A stretch of DNA of 64,000 nt from Seison nebaliae (taxonomy: Eukaryota; Rotifera; Pararotatoria; Seisonacea; Seisonidae). Where the stretch lies: the NCBI GenBank assembly GCA_023231475.1, contig JALJEE010000145.1:97435-161434 (forward strand), read 5' to 3'. This document shows positions 1-9,086 of the stretch, piece by piece (the stretch's first letter is position 1; the number at the start of each line of letters is the position of its first letter). The notes under the pieces are model-generated. The model ran no database searches. It saw only the letters and a program-made list of their open reading frames with translations, and had not been told where the DNA came from. Both the position numbers and the translations under genes were made by a program.

Positions 1-348
1 GTCTGTTACTTGTTATATGTCAAACGCAGAAAAGTTATTTTTTTTTCAAATTATTTTTCTCAACTTCTTTCTCCATTTCAGATACGATCAATTGTTCATA
101 ATAGTCGTGGAAATTATCAGCGTTTAAATAACGTCTAATTTTATATGATACTTCCTGAGTAAATTCTCTTAGAATTATTCAGATCTTTTATTAATCGCCT
201 ATCATTTCTCCTTTTCTCATTCTACCGTCCATTCTTATCTTCTTTAATCCTGTTACATTTTTATTTCAAAATAAACTAAATTTTATTTTCGAATTATTCC
301 AAGAAAACAATTTCTATCTAAAGTGTTTGTAGAGAAATCCATTCCAAA

Positions 349-957
349 TTATTCGATTGGCATCAACAAACTTTCCAATTCCTTATCAGATGATACTCCG
401 CGAATAAATTCCTGTACGTTCAACTTCTTATTGGAATCGGCATCCATAATCTTGAAAATTTCTTCAACTCGATTCTTCGCCGATTTCGATCCTTTCTGAC
501 TCTCGCCCGACAAGTCCAAAATTGCCTTAACTACTTTCGTCATTTCTTTCTTGTCGATGAATCCGTCGTCGTTACAATCGTGGATTTTGAAACCGAAACG
601 TAATTTTTCTTGTGATGATCCAGTCGTGTTCATTGCGATGGATGTGAGAAATTCAGTAAAATCTAAAGGGAATTATCAAATTCGTTTAATTATTGAGAAG
701 ACTAAACCGATTTTACCAGAATTGTCACCATCAAATGCTCCAAAGACTAAAGCTGAAACTTTATCAACTTTGGAACTCGGATAAAAATCTCGATAGGCTT
801 TAATGAATGATTTTTTGGTGAGAAAACCGCCCGGATTCTCATTAATGAATTGAATGTACCATTCTCTCACTTCACTGACGGATTTGCCTGTGTTCTTGGC
901 AAGAAAATCAATTTCTTCGTTAGAAAGTGTGTGTTGTTTCGATGATTTGCCACCCAT
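349..957 (-). CDS. Neuronal calcium sensor / recoverin-like EF-hand protein
   Basis: Two exons (957-708 and 662-349) joined across a 45-nt intron give a 187-residue protein, the usual length for the NCS/recoverin family. The ATG at 957 gives an N-terminus MGGKSSK, a good N-myristoylation signal, so membrane attachment controlled by calcium is expected. EF-hand 1 is degenerate and carries the NPGG sequence typical of the family. EF-hand 2 (DGDNSGKIDFTE) spans the splice junction. EF-hand 3 (DCNDDGFIDKKE) looks functional. EF-hand 4 (DADSNKKLNVQE) lacks the usual Gly at loop position 6 and may bind calcium weakly. Family membership is clear from the domain order and myristoylation signal. Which paralogue (frequenin, neurocalcin, visinin-like or a divergent one) I cannot say. 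The AG just upstream of the ATG suggests a 5' non-coding exon. Confidence 0.85.
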
Positions 958-1285
958 AATTCCTAATAGTACCACAAAAAAATAATTCTGAAATTGTTGA
1001 ATGAAGAGTTGCGAAGTAAAAATGGAGGAAACTGTTCGTTCTTATATAGAATTCTTATTTTATTTAAACAAAGAACATTATGTACAATGATTAATAATTG
1101 ATAATCGGAAGGTCAGTTCTAATTAGAGTATGACGAATTTATGTTACTTTTATTTTAACGTCGACAATCGACGTCGAGGGAAACGTCGTTGTGAAAAGAG
1201 AAACGAGATGGATCAAATGTCCTTCGTTTAAATTTATGTCAATAATTATTCATCTTTATTTAAGAAAAAAATATATGAAAAACAT

Positions 1286-2123
1286 TCATAATTCACTTCT
1301 CGTACCGTCATTAGAAATACATTGACAAGCCTCAGCTTGCGCGTCCAAATAAGCGGGACATCCTAACAACATCGTTCCCTGATGAATCATCTGTGTCAAT
1401 CCGTAACAATCTGGAAGTGAATGGGAATTGATAAAAGGAATTAGAAATTTGCCGAAAATAGTTTGTGAGATATATGACGATATTAATTCGATTAGTTGAT
1501 CCCAAATGCCATCACGACGGAATGGGAACCATTTTAACGCTAATGCACTCACATAAATTGAAGTTTCACGAACTGAAAAAGAAGAAAAAGAAGTTCAAAC
1601 AAAATTTTTTAAACTATCCACCAAATTTAAAGCAGATAAAGAATGAGGGAAAAAAGCAGAGATAAAAATCAGTGACAAAAAAAATTTCACACAATTTCTC
1701 TGAACTGAATTTTTTACCTTTAACTTCCTTTCCTATTATTAAACATTTACGATCCATACACTGCTTGAATAATTTATCACATTGTTTCTTTGTCTTCTCG
1801 CAGTCACTGTAACAATAGTCATGTTCATCACAACATTTCTCTATCTCTGAATGTGTTTGAAGCTAGATCGTCAACATGAGATGATGTTTGGGACAAATAA
1901 GAATAACTTTCATTCCTTTCACTCCACATCCATTAGTATGTGCTACATAATCTGGTTTACTGTATCGACGTCCTTTTTTAAATGAAAAGTTATTGTGCAA
2001 CCAAGCAGAAATGGTGAGTAAACCGTTGCAAAACTTGCATACCTTCTTCGTTGAAAATTCACTCACTAAAGTTGACCATATGAGAATGGCAAACGAAAAG
2101 TGAAATACTTTCACGAACTTCAT
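1286..2123 (-). CDS. PLA2G12: Group XII secretory phospholipase A2
   Basis: Four exons fit: 2123-1908, 1862-1718, 1572-1549 (only 24 nt) and 1410-1286. They give about 169 residues. The product starts with a hydrophobic signal peptide (KVFHFSFAILIWSTLV). It then has the NGCG segment, and the catalytic block CCDEHDYCYSDC with the His-Asp pair, as in secreted PLA2 enzymes. The C-terminal part LLGCPAYLDAQAEACQC matches the cysteine-rich end specific to group XII. The enzyme class hydrolyses the sn-2 ester of phospholipids using calcium; some group XII members are catalytically weak. The first intron is 45 nt; without removing it an in-frame TAG follows NGCGVKGMK. The 24-nt third exon is my best fit and is the least certain join. 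Confidence 0.82.
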
Positions 2124-2822
2124 TTCCTTTCAATTCGATTAAGTTGATCATTCAAATATGATTGTAAGATTTCATTAAAGTTCAATTTTTGTTTGTGTCA
2201 GTACTCATGATGTGACAATCTATATTAAATTTTCATCGAAGCCATTAATTCATTAAAAATTATCTTTTTGATCGACATATAAATAAAAATTGAAAGTAAT
2301 AAAAATCATTATATTATTATTATTATTATTTATTATCAAAATTCCCGTTGGGATAAATTAGAAAAAATATTAAACAACTTCCGGTCCTCACCAATGTTGA
2401 TCAAGTGGTGCAAGTCGATAAGAGTTTCTTGATTAATCGGAGAAGACGTGACGGGATTATATGGATTATATATACTATGCTACCGATCAATAATTATTTA
2501 CCCACATCATTTATTACCAACTTTACATTATTTACAATATTGTTAGTTAATCATATATGCTACCATAAACTTACAGTATCATTGATAATTAGATATCAAA
2601 AAAAATATATAAGTATAGCCAAAAAATTTAAAAGTTGACTTACAAGTTTTAAGTTCTGAAACATTTGATGAGGTTTGATTTTGAAAAAGATGAGCTATAA
2701 ATTTTGTGAAAAGTATTCGAAAGTTATTAGTAATTTAGAAATTGATAATCTTTTAAACAAATAATTTAATTTCATCTAATTGAAATGAGGGCCTTATTAG
2801 TGAAATACATGATCATTTTCTG
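2124..2822. other. Intergenic region with a microsatellite-tailed repeat
   Basis: About 700 nt between divergent PLA2G12 and COQ2. It holds a (TTA)n microsatellite near 2311-2335 followed by a short element with the hairpin-like core TTCCCGTTGGGA (about 2341-2353). No gene was seen. The 78-codon open frame at 2405-2638 has no recognisable features and is AT-rich, so I treat it as chance. Confidence 0.5.
2311..2420 (-). repeat. Short dispersed element with TTA microsatellite tail
   Basis: Read on the minus strand, a sequence containing TTATCCCAACGGGAATTTT is followed by an (ATA/TAA)n tail. A near copy (TTATCCCGACGGCAATTTT followed by an AAAT/AAT tail) lies at 29845-29920. A distant relative (GTCCCTGTATGGGAATTTATTT) lies at the right edge of the window. 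A unique 3' end followed by a simple tail is what truncated non-LTR elements or SINEs look like. The 5' limit is not defined from this window. Confidence 0.45.
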
Positions 2823-3848
2823 ATGCGTTTTCTTCGGTTGTTAAGAAACTTAAATAAATATGTTCCTTGTTCCAATAGACAATTTTGTGTCAGTTCTATC
2901 CATCTTAATGATGATTTGAATAAGAAGAACAAATTAGAAGTGATCGGAAAGGAATTGCCTATAATTTGGAGGAATTACAAAGATCTTATTCGATTCGATC
3001 GTCCGACAGGAACTTATTTATTATGGTTACCTTCGTCATTTGCTATCGGTTTATGTTCAAATGTACAAGAACTTCCCGATCTTTATATGATGTCAATATT
3101 TGGAATAGGATCTTTTCTTATGAGAAGCGGAGGTTGTATAATAAATGATATTCATGACAGAAAAATCGACGGTAAAGTGGAGAGAACATCAAATCGTCCG
3201 ATAGCTTCTAATCGGATAAGTGTGAGATTGGCATCAATTTATCTTTTGTCAAATATCATTTTATCTGGCTCTCTCATTCTCTTCGATTTCAATCTTCTTT
3301 CTATTCAATTATGTGTGGCAATTTTGCCTTTCGTTTTTACTTATCCTCTCGCCAAACGATGCACATTCCTCCCACAACTCTATCTCGGTCTCACTTACAA
3401 TTGGAGTTCAGTCGTCGCTTATGGAACTTGTATGAATCATTTAGTTCCATCAGTTATTCTTCCGCTATATATCTCCTGCATTTTCTGGACATTATTCTAC
3501 GATACGGGATATGCATTTCAAGATATCAAAGATGATGAGAAGATCGGGGTAAAATCATTAGCAAGATTATTGAAACGATTTCAGAAGGAGAAGGTGATTC
3601 TTTCCATTTTTCTCTTATCGTCAATCTCATCATTAGCTGTCATTCCTATGATGAATCCTGATATTTTCCAATCGAATAAAATTTTTTATATGGGATTAAT
3701 TTCCTCGACAATTTATGGAATGAATTTATTGAGAAATTTAAATTTATATGATGATCGAAAATCGGGAGGAGTTTTCTTCGAAAGAAATGTCCGTTTTGGT
3801 CTACTCATCTTATCGTCCATAATTCTAGCGAAATATTTAGATTTCTAA
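2823..3848 (+). CDS. COQ2: 4-hydroxybenzoate polyprenyltransferase, mitochondrial
   Basis: A single-exon, 341-residue UbiA-family prenyltransferase that attaches the polyprenyl tail to 4-hydroxybenzoate in ubiquinone synthesis, in the mitochondrial inner membrane. The N-terminus (MRFLRLLRNLNKYV) is a typical basic, amphipathic mitochondrial presequence. The family marker YKDLIRFDRPTGTYLLWLP begins near residue 51. Both metal-binding Asp motifs are present: NDIHDRKID (about residues 107-115) and YAFQDIKDDEKIG (about 229-241). Multiple hydrophobic helices follow, as expected. The length is normal for the family. TIMM22 begins 88 nt downstream on the same strand, so the two could share a transcript, but the sequence alone does not prove that. 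Confidence 0.93.
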   Translation: MRFLRLLRNLNKYVPCSNRQFCVSSIHLNDDLNKKNKLEVIGKELPIIWRNYKDLIRFDRPTGTYLLWLPSSFAIGLCSNVQELPDLYMMSIFGIGSFLMRSGGCIINDIHDRKIDGKVERTSNRPIASNRISVRLASIYLLSNIILSGSLILFDFNLLSIQLCVAILPFVFTYPLAKRCTFLPQLYLGLTYNWSSVVAYGTCMNHLVPSVILPLYISCIFWTLFYDTGYAFQDIKDDEKIGVKSLARLLKRFQKEKVILSIFLLSSISSLAVIPMMNPDIFQSNKIFYMGLISSTIYGMNLLRNLNLYDDRKSGGVFFERNVRFGLLILSSIILAKYLDF

Positions 3849-3936
3849 TAATTATTTGTAATAAATTTCTTTTTATTTTCCTAATAGAATTTTACTCATT
3901 AATCAATTCTCAATTAAGGGAAATGAAAGAGAAGAA

Positions 3937-4500
3937 ATGTCAGATAATACAGAAATGAATATTAATGGAGAAAATAATGATCTATTAGTTAGCGACATTC
4001 TACAACGACTCATTGGACAGAATCATAAGAGACAAATGTTCGTCAACCCTCAATGTGGAGCGTTCCATCAAGCACCTCCACCGGAACAAGCAAGAATACA
4101 AAAGTTAATGGACAGTTGTTCCGCCAAGATGGTCATTAGTGGAGTTGGGGGAGTTGGCCTTGGTGCCATCTTTGGTATCTTTACAGCAAGTATTGATCCA
4201 ATGTCAACCATCACTCCTGCTGGACAAATAAAGCCACCTACGACCAAACAAGTATTCTTCGAAATGAAGAATCGGTCGATCTCGTACGCAAAGAACTTCG
4301 CCGTTCTCGGCATCATTTTCTCCGGAATTGAATGTAACATCGAGAGTTATCGAGGTAAACAAGATATCTGGAACGGAACGTATGCCGGTGCAGCGACCGG
4401 AGGTATTTTAGGATTTCGAGCAGGTGTTAAAGCTGGCATTTATGGAACTATCGGATTTGCCGGTTTCTCTTATTTAATCGAATTATTTTTAAATCATTAA
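3937..4500 (+). CDS. TIMM22: Mitochondrial import inner membrane translocase subunit Tim22
   Basis: A single-exon, 187-residue Tim17/22/23-family protein. Tim22 is the channel of the carrier translocase that inserts multi-spanning carriers into the mitochondrial inner membrane. Matching features are MDSC before the first hydrophobic helix, GAIFGIFTASID, the SYAKNFAVLG segment, and the conserved ECNIESYRG (about residues 131-139). The two Cys residues at equivalent places form a disulfide in characterised Tim22. The Gly-rich helices GGILGFRAGVKAG complete the fold. There is no cleavable presequence, as is normal for the family. Confidence 0.93.
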   Translation: MSDNTEMNINGENNDLLVSDILQRLIGQNHKRQMFVNPQCGAFHQAPPPEQARIQKLMDSCSAKMVISGVGGVGLGAIFGIFTASIDPMSTITPAGQIKPPTTKQVFFEMKNRSISYAKNFAVLGIIFSGIECNIESYRGKQDIWNGTYAGAATGGILGFRAGVKAGIYGTIGFAGFSYLIELFLNH

Positions 4501-5407
4501 TTATTTCAAAAAAAAGACATAAAAATAATGTAAAGATTTTTTTTACCAAACATTCTTTAAATCATCAAATATTGTTATGATAAGAAATGATTGATCATTG
4601 AGGGAATTTATCGAGGAAGTTCAATAATTTTTATGGGAGAATAATAAGAAAATTTGTAGGAGGAATAAATCTTTTGCTTAATATCATGGACTGGAACTAA
4701 TGGTGTTTTCTTCTCTTATTCTGTTGAATAATAATTGTTTAATAGAATCGTTTGTATATGCAGTTTGTTTTTGTTGATGGACATCGGGTATCGAATATGT
4801 TCATGGAAGAATATTGAAGACATATGGCGGCGTATCACGTTCTCTTTTATCACTTACATCATTTCAACACTTCATTCCTGTTGCCTAACTAAGTCTACTG
4901 TTTAATTGAAAACAATTAGAAAGAAATATTTATATATATGTATATATATTGGCTGGAGGACAGATGTGCTAACATGATTGTGTAATGTTTGATAAAAGTT
5001 GGAGGAATAAGGTATTAGGTATTATCTAAAATCTGTTAAGAAAAGAAACAGGAAAAGTATTCACAGAATAATGGTGAATGGAGCAATTCGTATTGAACTT
5101 TCATAAAATTTATTGTATTCCGTTTTATGTATCTGTTATCAAGATGATAGAATAAGAGGAGATAACTAGTTGTTGAGTTGTAAAATACGTTCGTTGCATT
5201 ATCACGAGAATGTCGAACATTTAGTTATAATTGTACGTTATCGTGTGAAGATGTTCATTTCGTGAATTAAAAGTCAATATCTCTACAACTAGCTTGTTTA
5301 CTTTCAATCTCCTTAACATTATCTCTCATCTTTCTACATATTCCGTTTAATATAATTTCTCCAAAAAAGAAATTAGGCAAAAGAATAACAAACTAGTTGG
5401 TGAAAAC
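4501..5407. other. Intergenic, no gene seen
   Basis: About 900 nt of AT-rich sequence between TIMM22 and the first aquaporin, with a short TATATATGTATATATAT run near 4931. No coding frame or RNA gene was recognised. Confidence 0.5.
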
Positions 5408-5490
5408 TCATTTAATTCAATTCAGATTTATTTATTTAAATTTCTATTGAACCTTATTTCTCATAAATATTACGTTGAATTATACTTCAA
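5408..5490 (+). promoter_or_regulatory. 5' flank shared by both aquaporin genes, copy 1
   Basis: The 83 nt before the ATG are nearly the same as 6927-7009 before the second aquaporin, including TTCAGATTTATTTATTTAAA and CATAAATATTACGT. This is probably a 5' UTR/core promoter copied with the gene. AT-rich strings such as ATAAATA could serve as TATA-like elements, but this is inference. Confidence 0.5.
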
Positions 5491-6566
5491 ATGGCTTCCG
5501 CTGCAAATAAAATTCTACTGAGAGATGATAAATTCGACGGGAATTTCATTGTTGAAGCACTCTCTGAACTGGTTGGAACTTCAATTCTGGCATGTGTGGC
5601 TACTTTTGGAAATCACTTAGGTGTCGCTGGGCCAATTGTTGTCGGATTAACATTATTGGTTCTAGTAACTGTGTTCGGTGGCCTTGGTGGGGCTCATGTC
5701 AATCCAGCTGTTAGTATAGCAGCCTTGGTAGCTCAACGTATCAGCGTAGTTCGTTGTGGTATATATATCCTGATGCAAATTGTTGGTTCGTTCATTGGTG
5801 GTGGGTTAGCGCGTGGCTTGAATTCGGCCGGTCCATTTCCACCGGGTGTTGTTAATACAAAAGGACAAGCGTTTGCAGGTGAAATGATTGGAACATTTAT
5901 CTTAGTTATGACCGTTTTGATGGTAACTCATGAGCGTTTTGGTAATAAATATGGTGGAACTGCACCTATCCTGATAGGTATGAGTTTAGCCGTAGGCGCA
6001 TCGGTGGCGGTTATTTGAAATTTCTTGTCAACTTAATTTAATTCTTCTTCTTTACTCTATCATATCTCAGGCTTCAGTTAGTGGCGGTTGTTTAAATTTT
6101 GCAGTTTATTTAGGACCGACAATTGTTGCTCGTAATGATTTCTCAAACTTCTGGGTTCCCTTCTTATTTCTTCAATTATTTCTTCAATTATTTCAAATAA
6201 TTTTCTTATAATAGATCTATTTGGTTGCTCCAATTGCCGGCGGTTGTTTAGCAGCAGTTTTATCCTACCTATGGAACATTCATAAGAAGGATGACGCCTC
6301 AATCATAACAGCTGATCAAACGTAATTACATTAATAATTCAACGATTATCTATTTATTTATTTTAATTTGTTGCTTAAAATCCCTTTGGGGTTATTCACA
6401 AATATAATTGGCCAACAAATTATAAGAATTATCTTTATATAGGGTCAATGATTTAGGAGAAATTAACGCGCAATCAGGTATGAAATTGAACGAAATTATT
6501 GAGACTACTACACCACCACCACCACCACCACCAAAATCATCATTTCCCGAAGTAGACATTTTATAG
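5491..6566 (+). CDS. Aquaporin / major intrinsic protein, first tandem copy
   Basis: Four exons (5491-6009, 6071-6154, 6215-6321, 6443-6566) give 277 residues with the six-helix MIP fold. The first half-helix motif is normal, HVNPAV at residues 70-75. The second reads LNFAV (Asn182-Phe-Ala-Val185) where NPAR is expected. The Pro and the selectivity-filter Arg are therefore both missing, so transport specificity may differ from a water-only pore. The last exon adds a cytoplasmic tail with seven consecutive prolines encoded by a CCA repeat. The donor of intron 3 overlaps a stop (ACG TAA). Keeping that intron would give a 237-residue form matching the second copy. Introns are 61, 60 and 121 nt. 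The next gene is a tandem paralogue. Confidence 0.88.
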
Positions 6567-6926
6567 TTATGAAAAAATCAAACTAGATCACTTTCCTTTT
6601 TATTTTACTAAACGATTTACAATTCGATTGTAAGACGATAACTAACTATTGAATAAAAACTTTTCTTTTAATAGAAGAATTATAGTAAAATGTTGAATAT
6701 AAATACTGATAGAAATGATTTTATTGTAAGTTCAACCTTATCTAACGAATATATTAAAAGATTATTTCCCGAAAGTAGTATTTGAGAGAAGTATCTCATC
6801 CAAGGATTCAAGAACGTTATGACAAGATATATTATGACGTTATATTCAAGAAAAGTTTAACAATTATCTGGATTCTGCTCTAAAGCGTAAATTAATTAGT
6901 AGTAGATTAAACTGATTCATAAAAAT
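6567..6926. other. Spacer between aquaporin copies
   Basis: AT-rich spacer with no coding signal. It separates the two units of the tandem duplication. Confidence 0.4.
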
Positions 6927-7009
6927 TCATTTTATTCAATTCAGATTTATTTATTTAAATTTCTATTGAGTCTTATTTTTCATAAATATTACGTAGAATT
7001 ATATTCGAA
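6927..7009 (+). promoter_or_regulatory. 5' flank shared by both aquaporin genes, copy 2
   Basis: Near-duplicate of 5408-5490, ending directly at the ATG of the second aquaporin. Only scattered substitutions separate the two, so the upstream region was included in the duplication or has been kept by selection. Confidence 0.5.
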
Positions 7010-7834
7010 ATGGCAAGTGCTATTCATAGAATTCTTTTAGGAGATGTTAAATGTGATTTGAATTTCTTTGTTGAGGCATTCTCTGAAATGATCGGTACTT
7101 CAATATTGACATGTGTGGCCACTCATGGCAATCACTTAGGTGCCGCTGGCCCAATTATTGTTGGACTAGCATTATTGGTTATTGTATCTATATTTGGTGG
7201 TATTGGTGGTGCTCATGTCAATCCAGCAGTTAGTTTAGCAGCCTTCGTAGCTCAACGGGTCAGTCTATTGCGCTGCAGCATCTATATTGTAATGCAAATT
7301 GCCGGTTCTTTTATTGGTGGCGGTTTAGCCCTTTCACTAAACTCAGCTGGACCTTTTCCGCCCATTGTTGCCAGTTCAAAAACAACTGCATTCGTAGGTG
7401 AATTTATTGGAACATTTATCTTAGTTTTGACCGTTTTAATGGTAACGCATGAACGTTTTGGCAGTAAATATGGTGGTACTGCCCCTATTCTAATTGGTAT
7501 CAGTTTAGCTGTAGGAGCATCCCTCGCGGTTTTTCGAAATTTTATCTTAATTCTCTGTCTAATCTTTTCACATTATCATATCTCAGGGTTCAGTTAGTGG
7601 TGGTTGTTTAAATTTTGCGGTTTATATTGGACCGACAATTATAGCTCGTAAAGACTTTACATCTCTTTGGGTTTTCTTCTAATTTCTTCAATTATTTTCA
7701 AATTTTTTTTTTCCTTTTAATAGATCTACTTGGTTGCTCCAATTTCTGGTGGTTGTTTTGCAGCAGCCTTATCCTATGCGTGGAACATACATAAAAAAGA
7801 CAATTCATCCATCGCAACATTTGATAATACGTAA
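7010..7834 (+). CDS. Aquaporin / major intrinsic protein, second tandem copy
   Basis: Three exons (7010-7528, 7587-7670, 7724-7834) give 237 residues. Introns sit at exactly the same codons as in the first copy. The first pore motif is HVNPAV. The second is again LNFAV (Asn182-Phe-Ala-Val185) instead of NPAR, so the change predates the duplication. The gene ends at ACG TAA, the same sequence that serves as the intron-3 donor in copy 1. I found no counterpart of the proline-rich fourth exon downstream, although the GTAATC there could still act as a donor. The protein is clearly homologous to copy 1 along its whole length, with scattered substitutions, so the duplication is not very recent. Confidence 0.87.
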
Positions 7835-9086
7835 TCATATCAACAATTTAAGCTATATTTACCTTTTTTATTACTGGTTTAAAGTGAAATGATAAAGTAC
7901 TCTGAGGTCAATTCAGTTCTTCTCATCTGCTATTCTACTATTCTTTATTGTTGCTTTTTATGAATAAACTATATCTTCTTTTATCATCTCATTATTACCA
8001 CTCTCCCCTCACTATTACTTAGACACTCTCCGAAGTCACCGCAGTTTTATCTGCTTTTGTTTATCTCGAGGGAACTTTATCTATATTTGTTATTACGTAT
8101 ATTTCAAGAAATGCTTTGGAGGAAAACCTAAAAAATGCACATTATAATTTCATCGATAAAATCATTCATATTGATCCAAACTTCCTGAAATTTTTCAAGT
8201 AGGTTAACATTTAATAAGTTATTCGTCTTACATATTTCCTTCAAAAATATATGCACTTAAAGATGCTCAAAGACAAGCTCAAAGCTCAATATAACTTCAC
8301 TAATTTTGAAAATTTGAACACTGAATTGTTCAAACGTGGTGATTTCAATAAACCAAACCACGACTTAAAATAATTTACGGTTGATAGGGAAAAGTAAAAA
8401 TACCACTTTTAAAAAATGCTCGATAATTATTTCACTTTTTGTTGAAAAATTTTTGTTCACTAATACAGTTGAATTCTATGAATCTACTCTAATACTGTTT
8501 TTCTATTAATTTCATTTCACCAGCAACCTAAGAAAGTAATCACTAATCAGCTGTAAAATGAGTTCTCTTCTTTTCTTTTTAGTTTTCCTCAAGATGATTT
8601 TATTTTGAAACAAAATAAAAATATACGTAAACTGATGGATCATCTATCAACACAATATAGTCATATATGACTATATTTATTCTGATATCATATCTGATAT
8701 ATATATTTTATAGTCATATAGTTATATACTATTGATATATATATACTACATATATAGTATAATCTATTGGTCATAAATTAAGATATCTTCGAATTAAGGT
8801 AACACAATTTACAAAATAACTAGAGAAACTTTATTTTCAACTTGACATTGAATATAAATAATAATATCATGATGAAGAAAGAAATGATTGTGTATTGATA
8901 TAATTTATAAAATAAAATTTGCTTTAGCATAACTGTATATAAAAATTAGCATAAGATAAATTAAAGAAAATAAATTTAAAGTTCGAACTCATTTCAATTA
9001 ATTCTTTTCGCGTTCATCATCCTCATTATATATATCCAATATCTCCATTATTGACATATATTAATTTCTCCTTCAATATTGGAAGA
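7835..9086. other. Intergenic, AT-rich with palindromic TA tracts
   Basis: About 1.25 kb between the second aquaporin and the 3' end of the phosphatase gene. Positions 8655-8765 are dense in TATATAT and ATATAGTCATAT-type inverted repeats. No gene was recognised. Confidence 0.5.
8655..8765. repeat. Palindromic AT-rich tract
   Basis: Repeated TAGTCATATATGACTATA-like and GATATATATATAC units form imperfect palindromes able to fold into hairpins. It may be satellite-like or just low-complexity sequence. Confidence 0.45.

Noticed and set aside
2405-2638. 77-codon plus frame after the repeat
   Set aside because: AT-driven composition, no domain, no splice context, overlaps a dispersed repeat.
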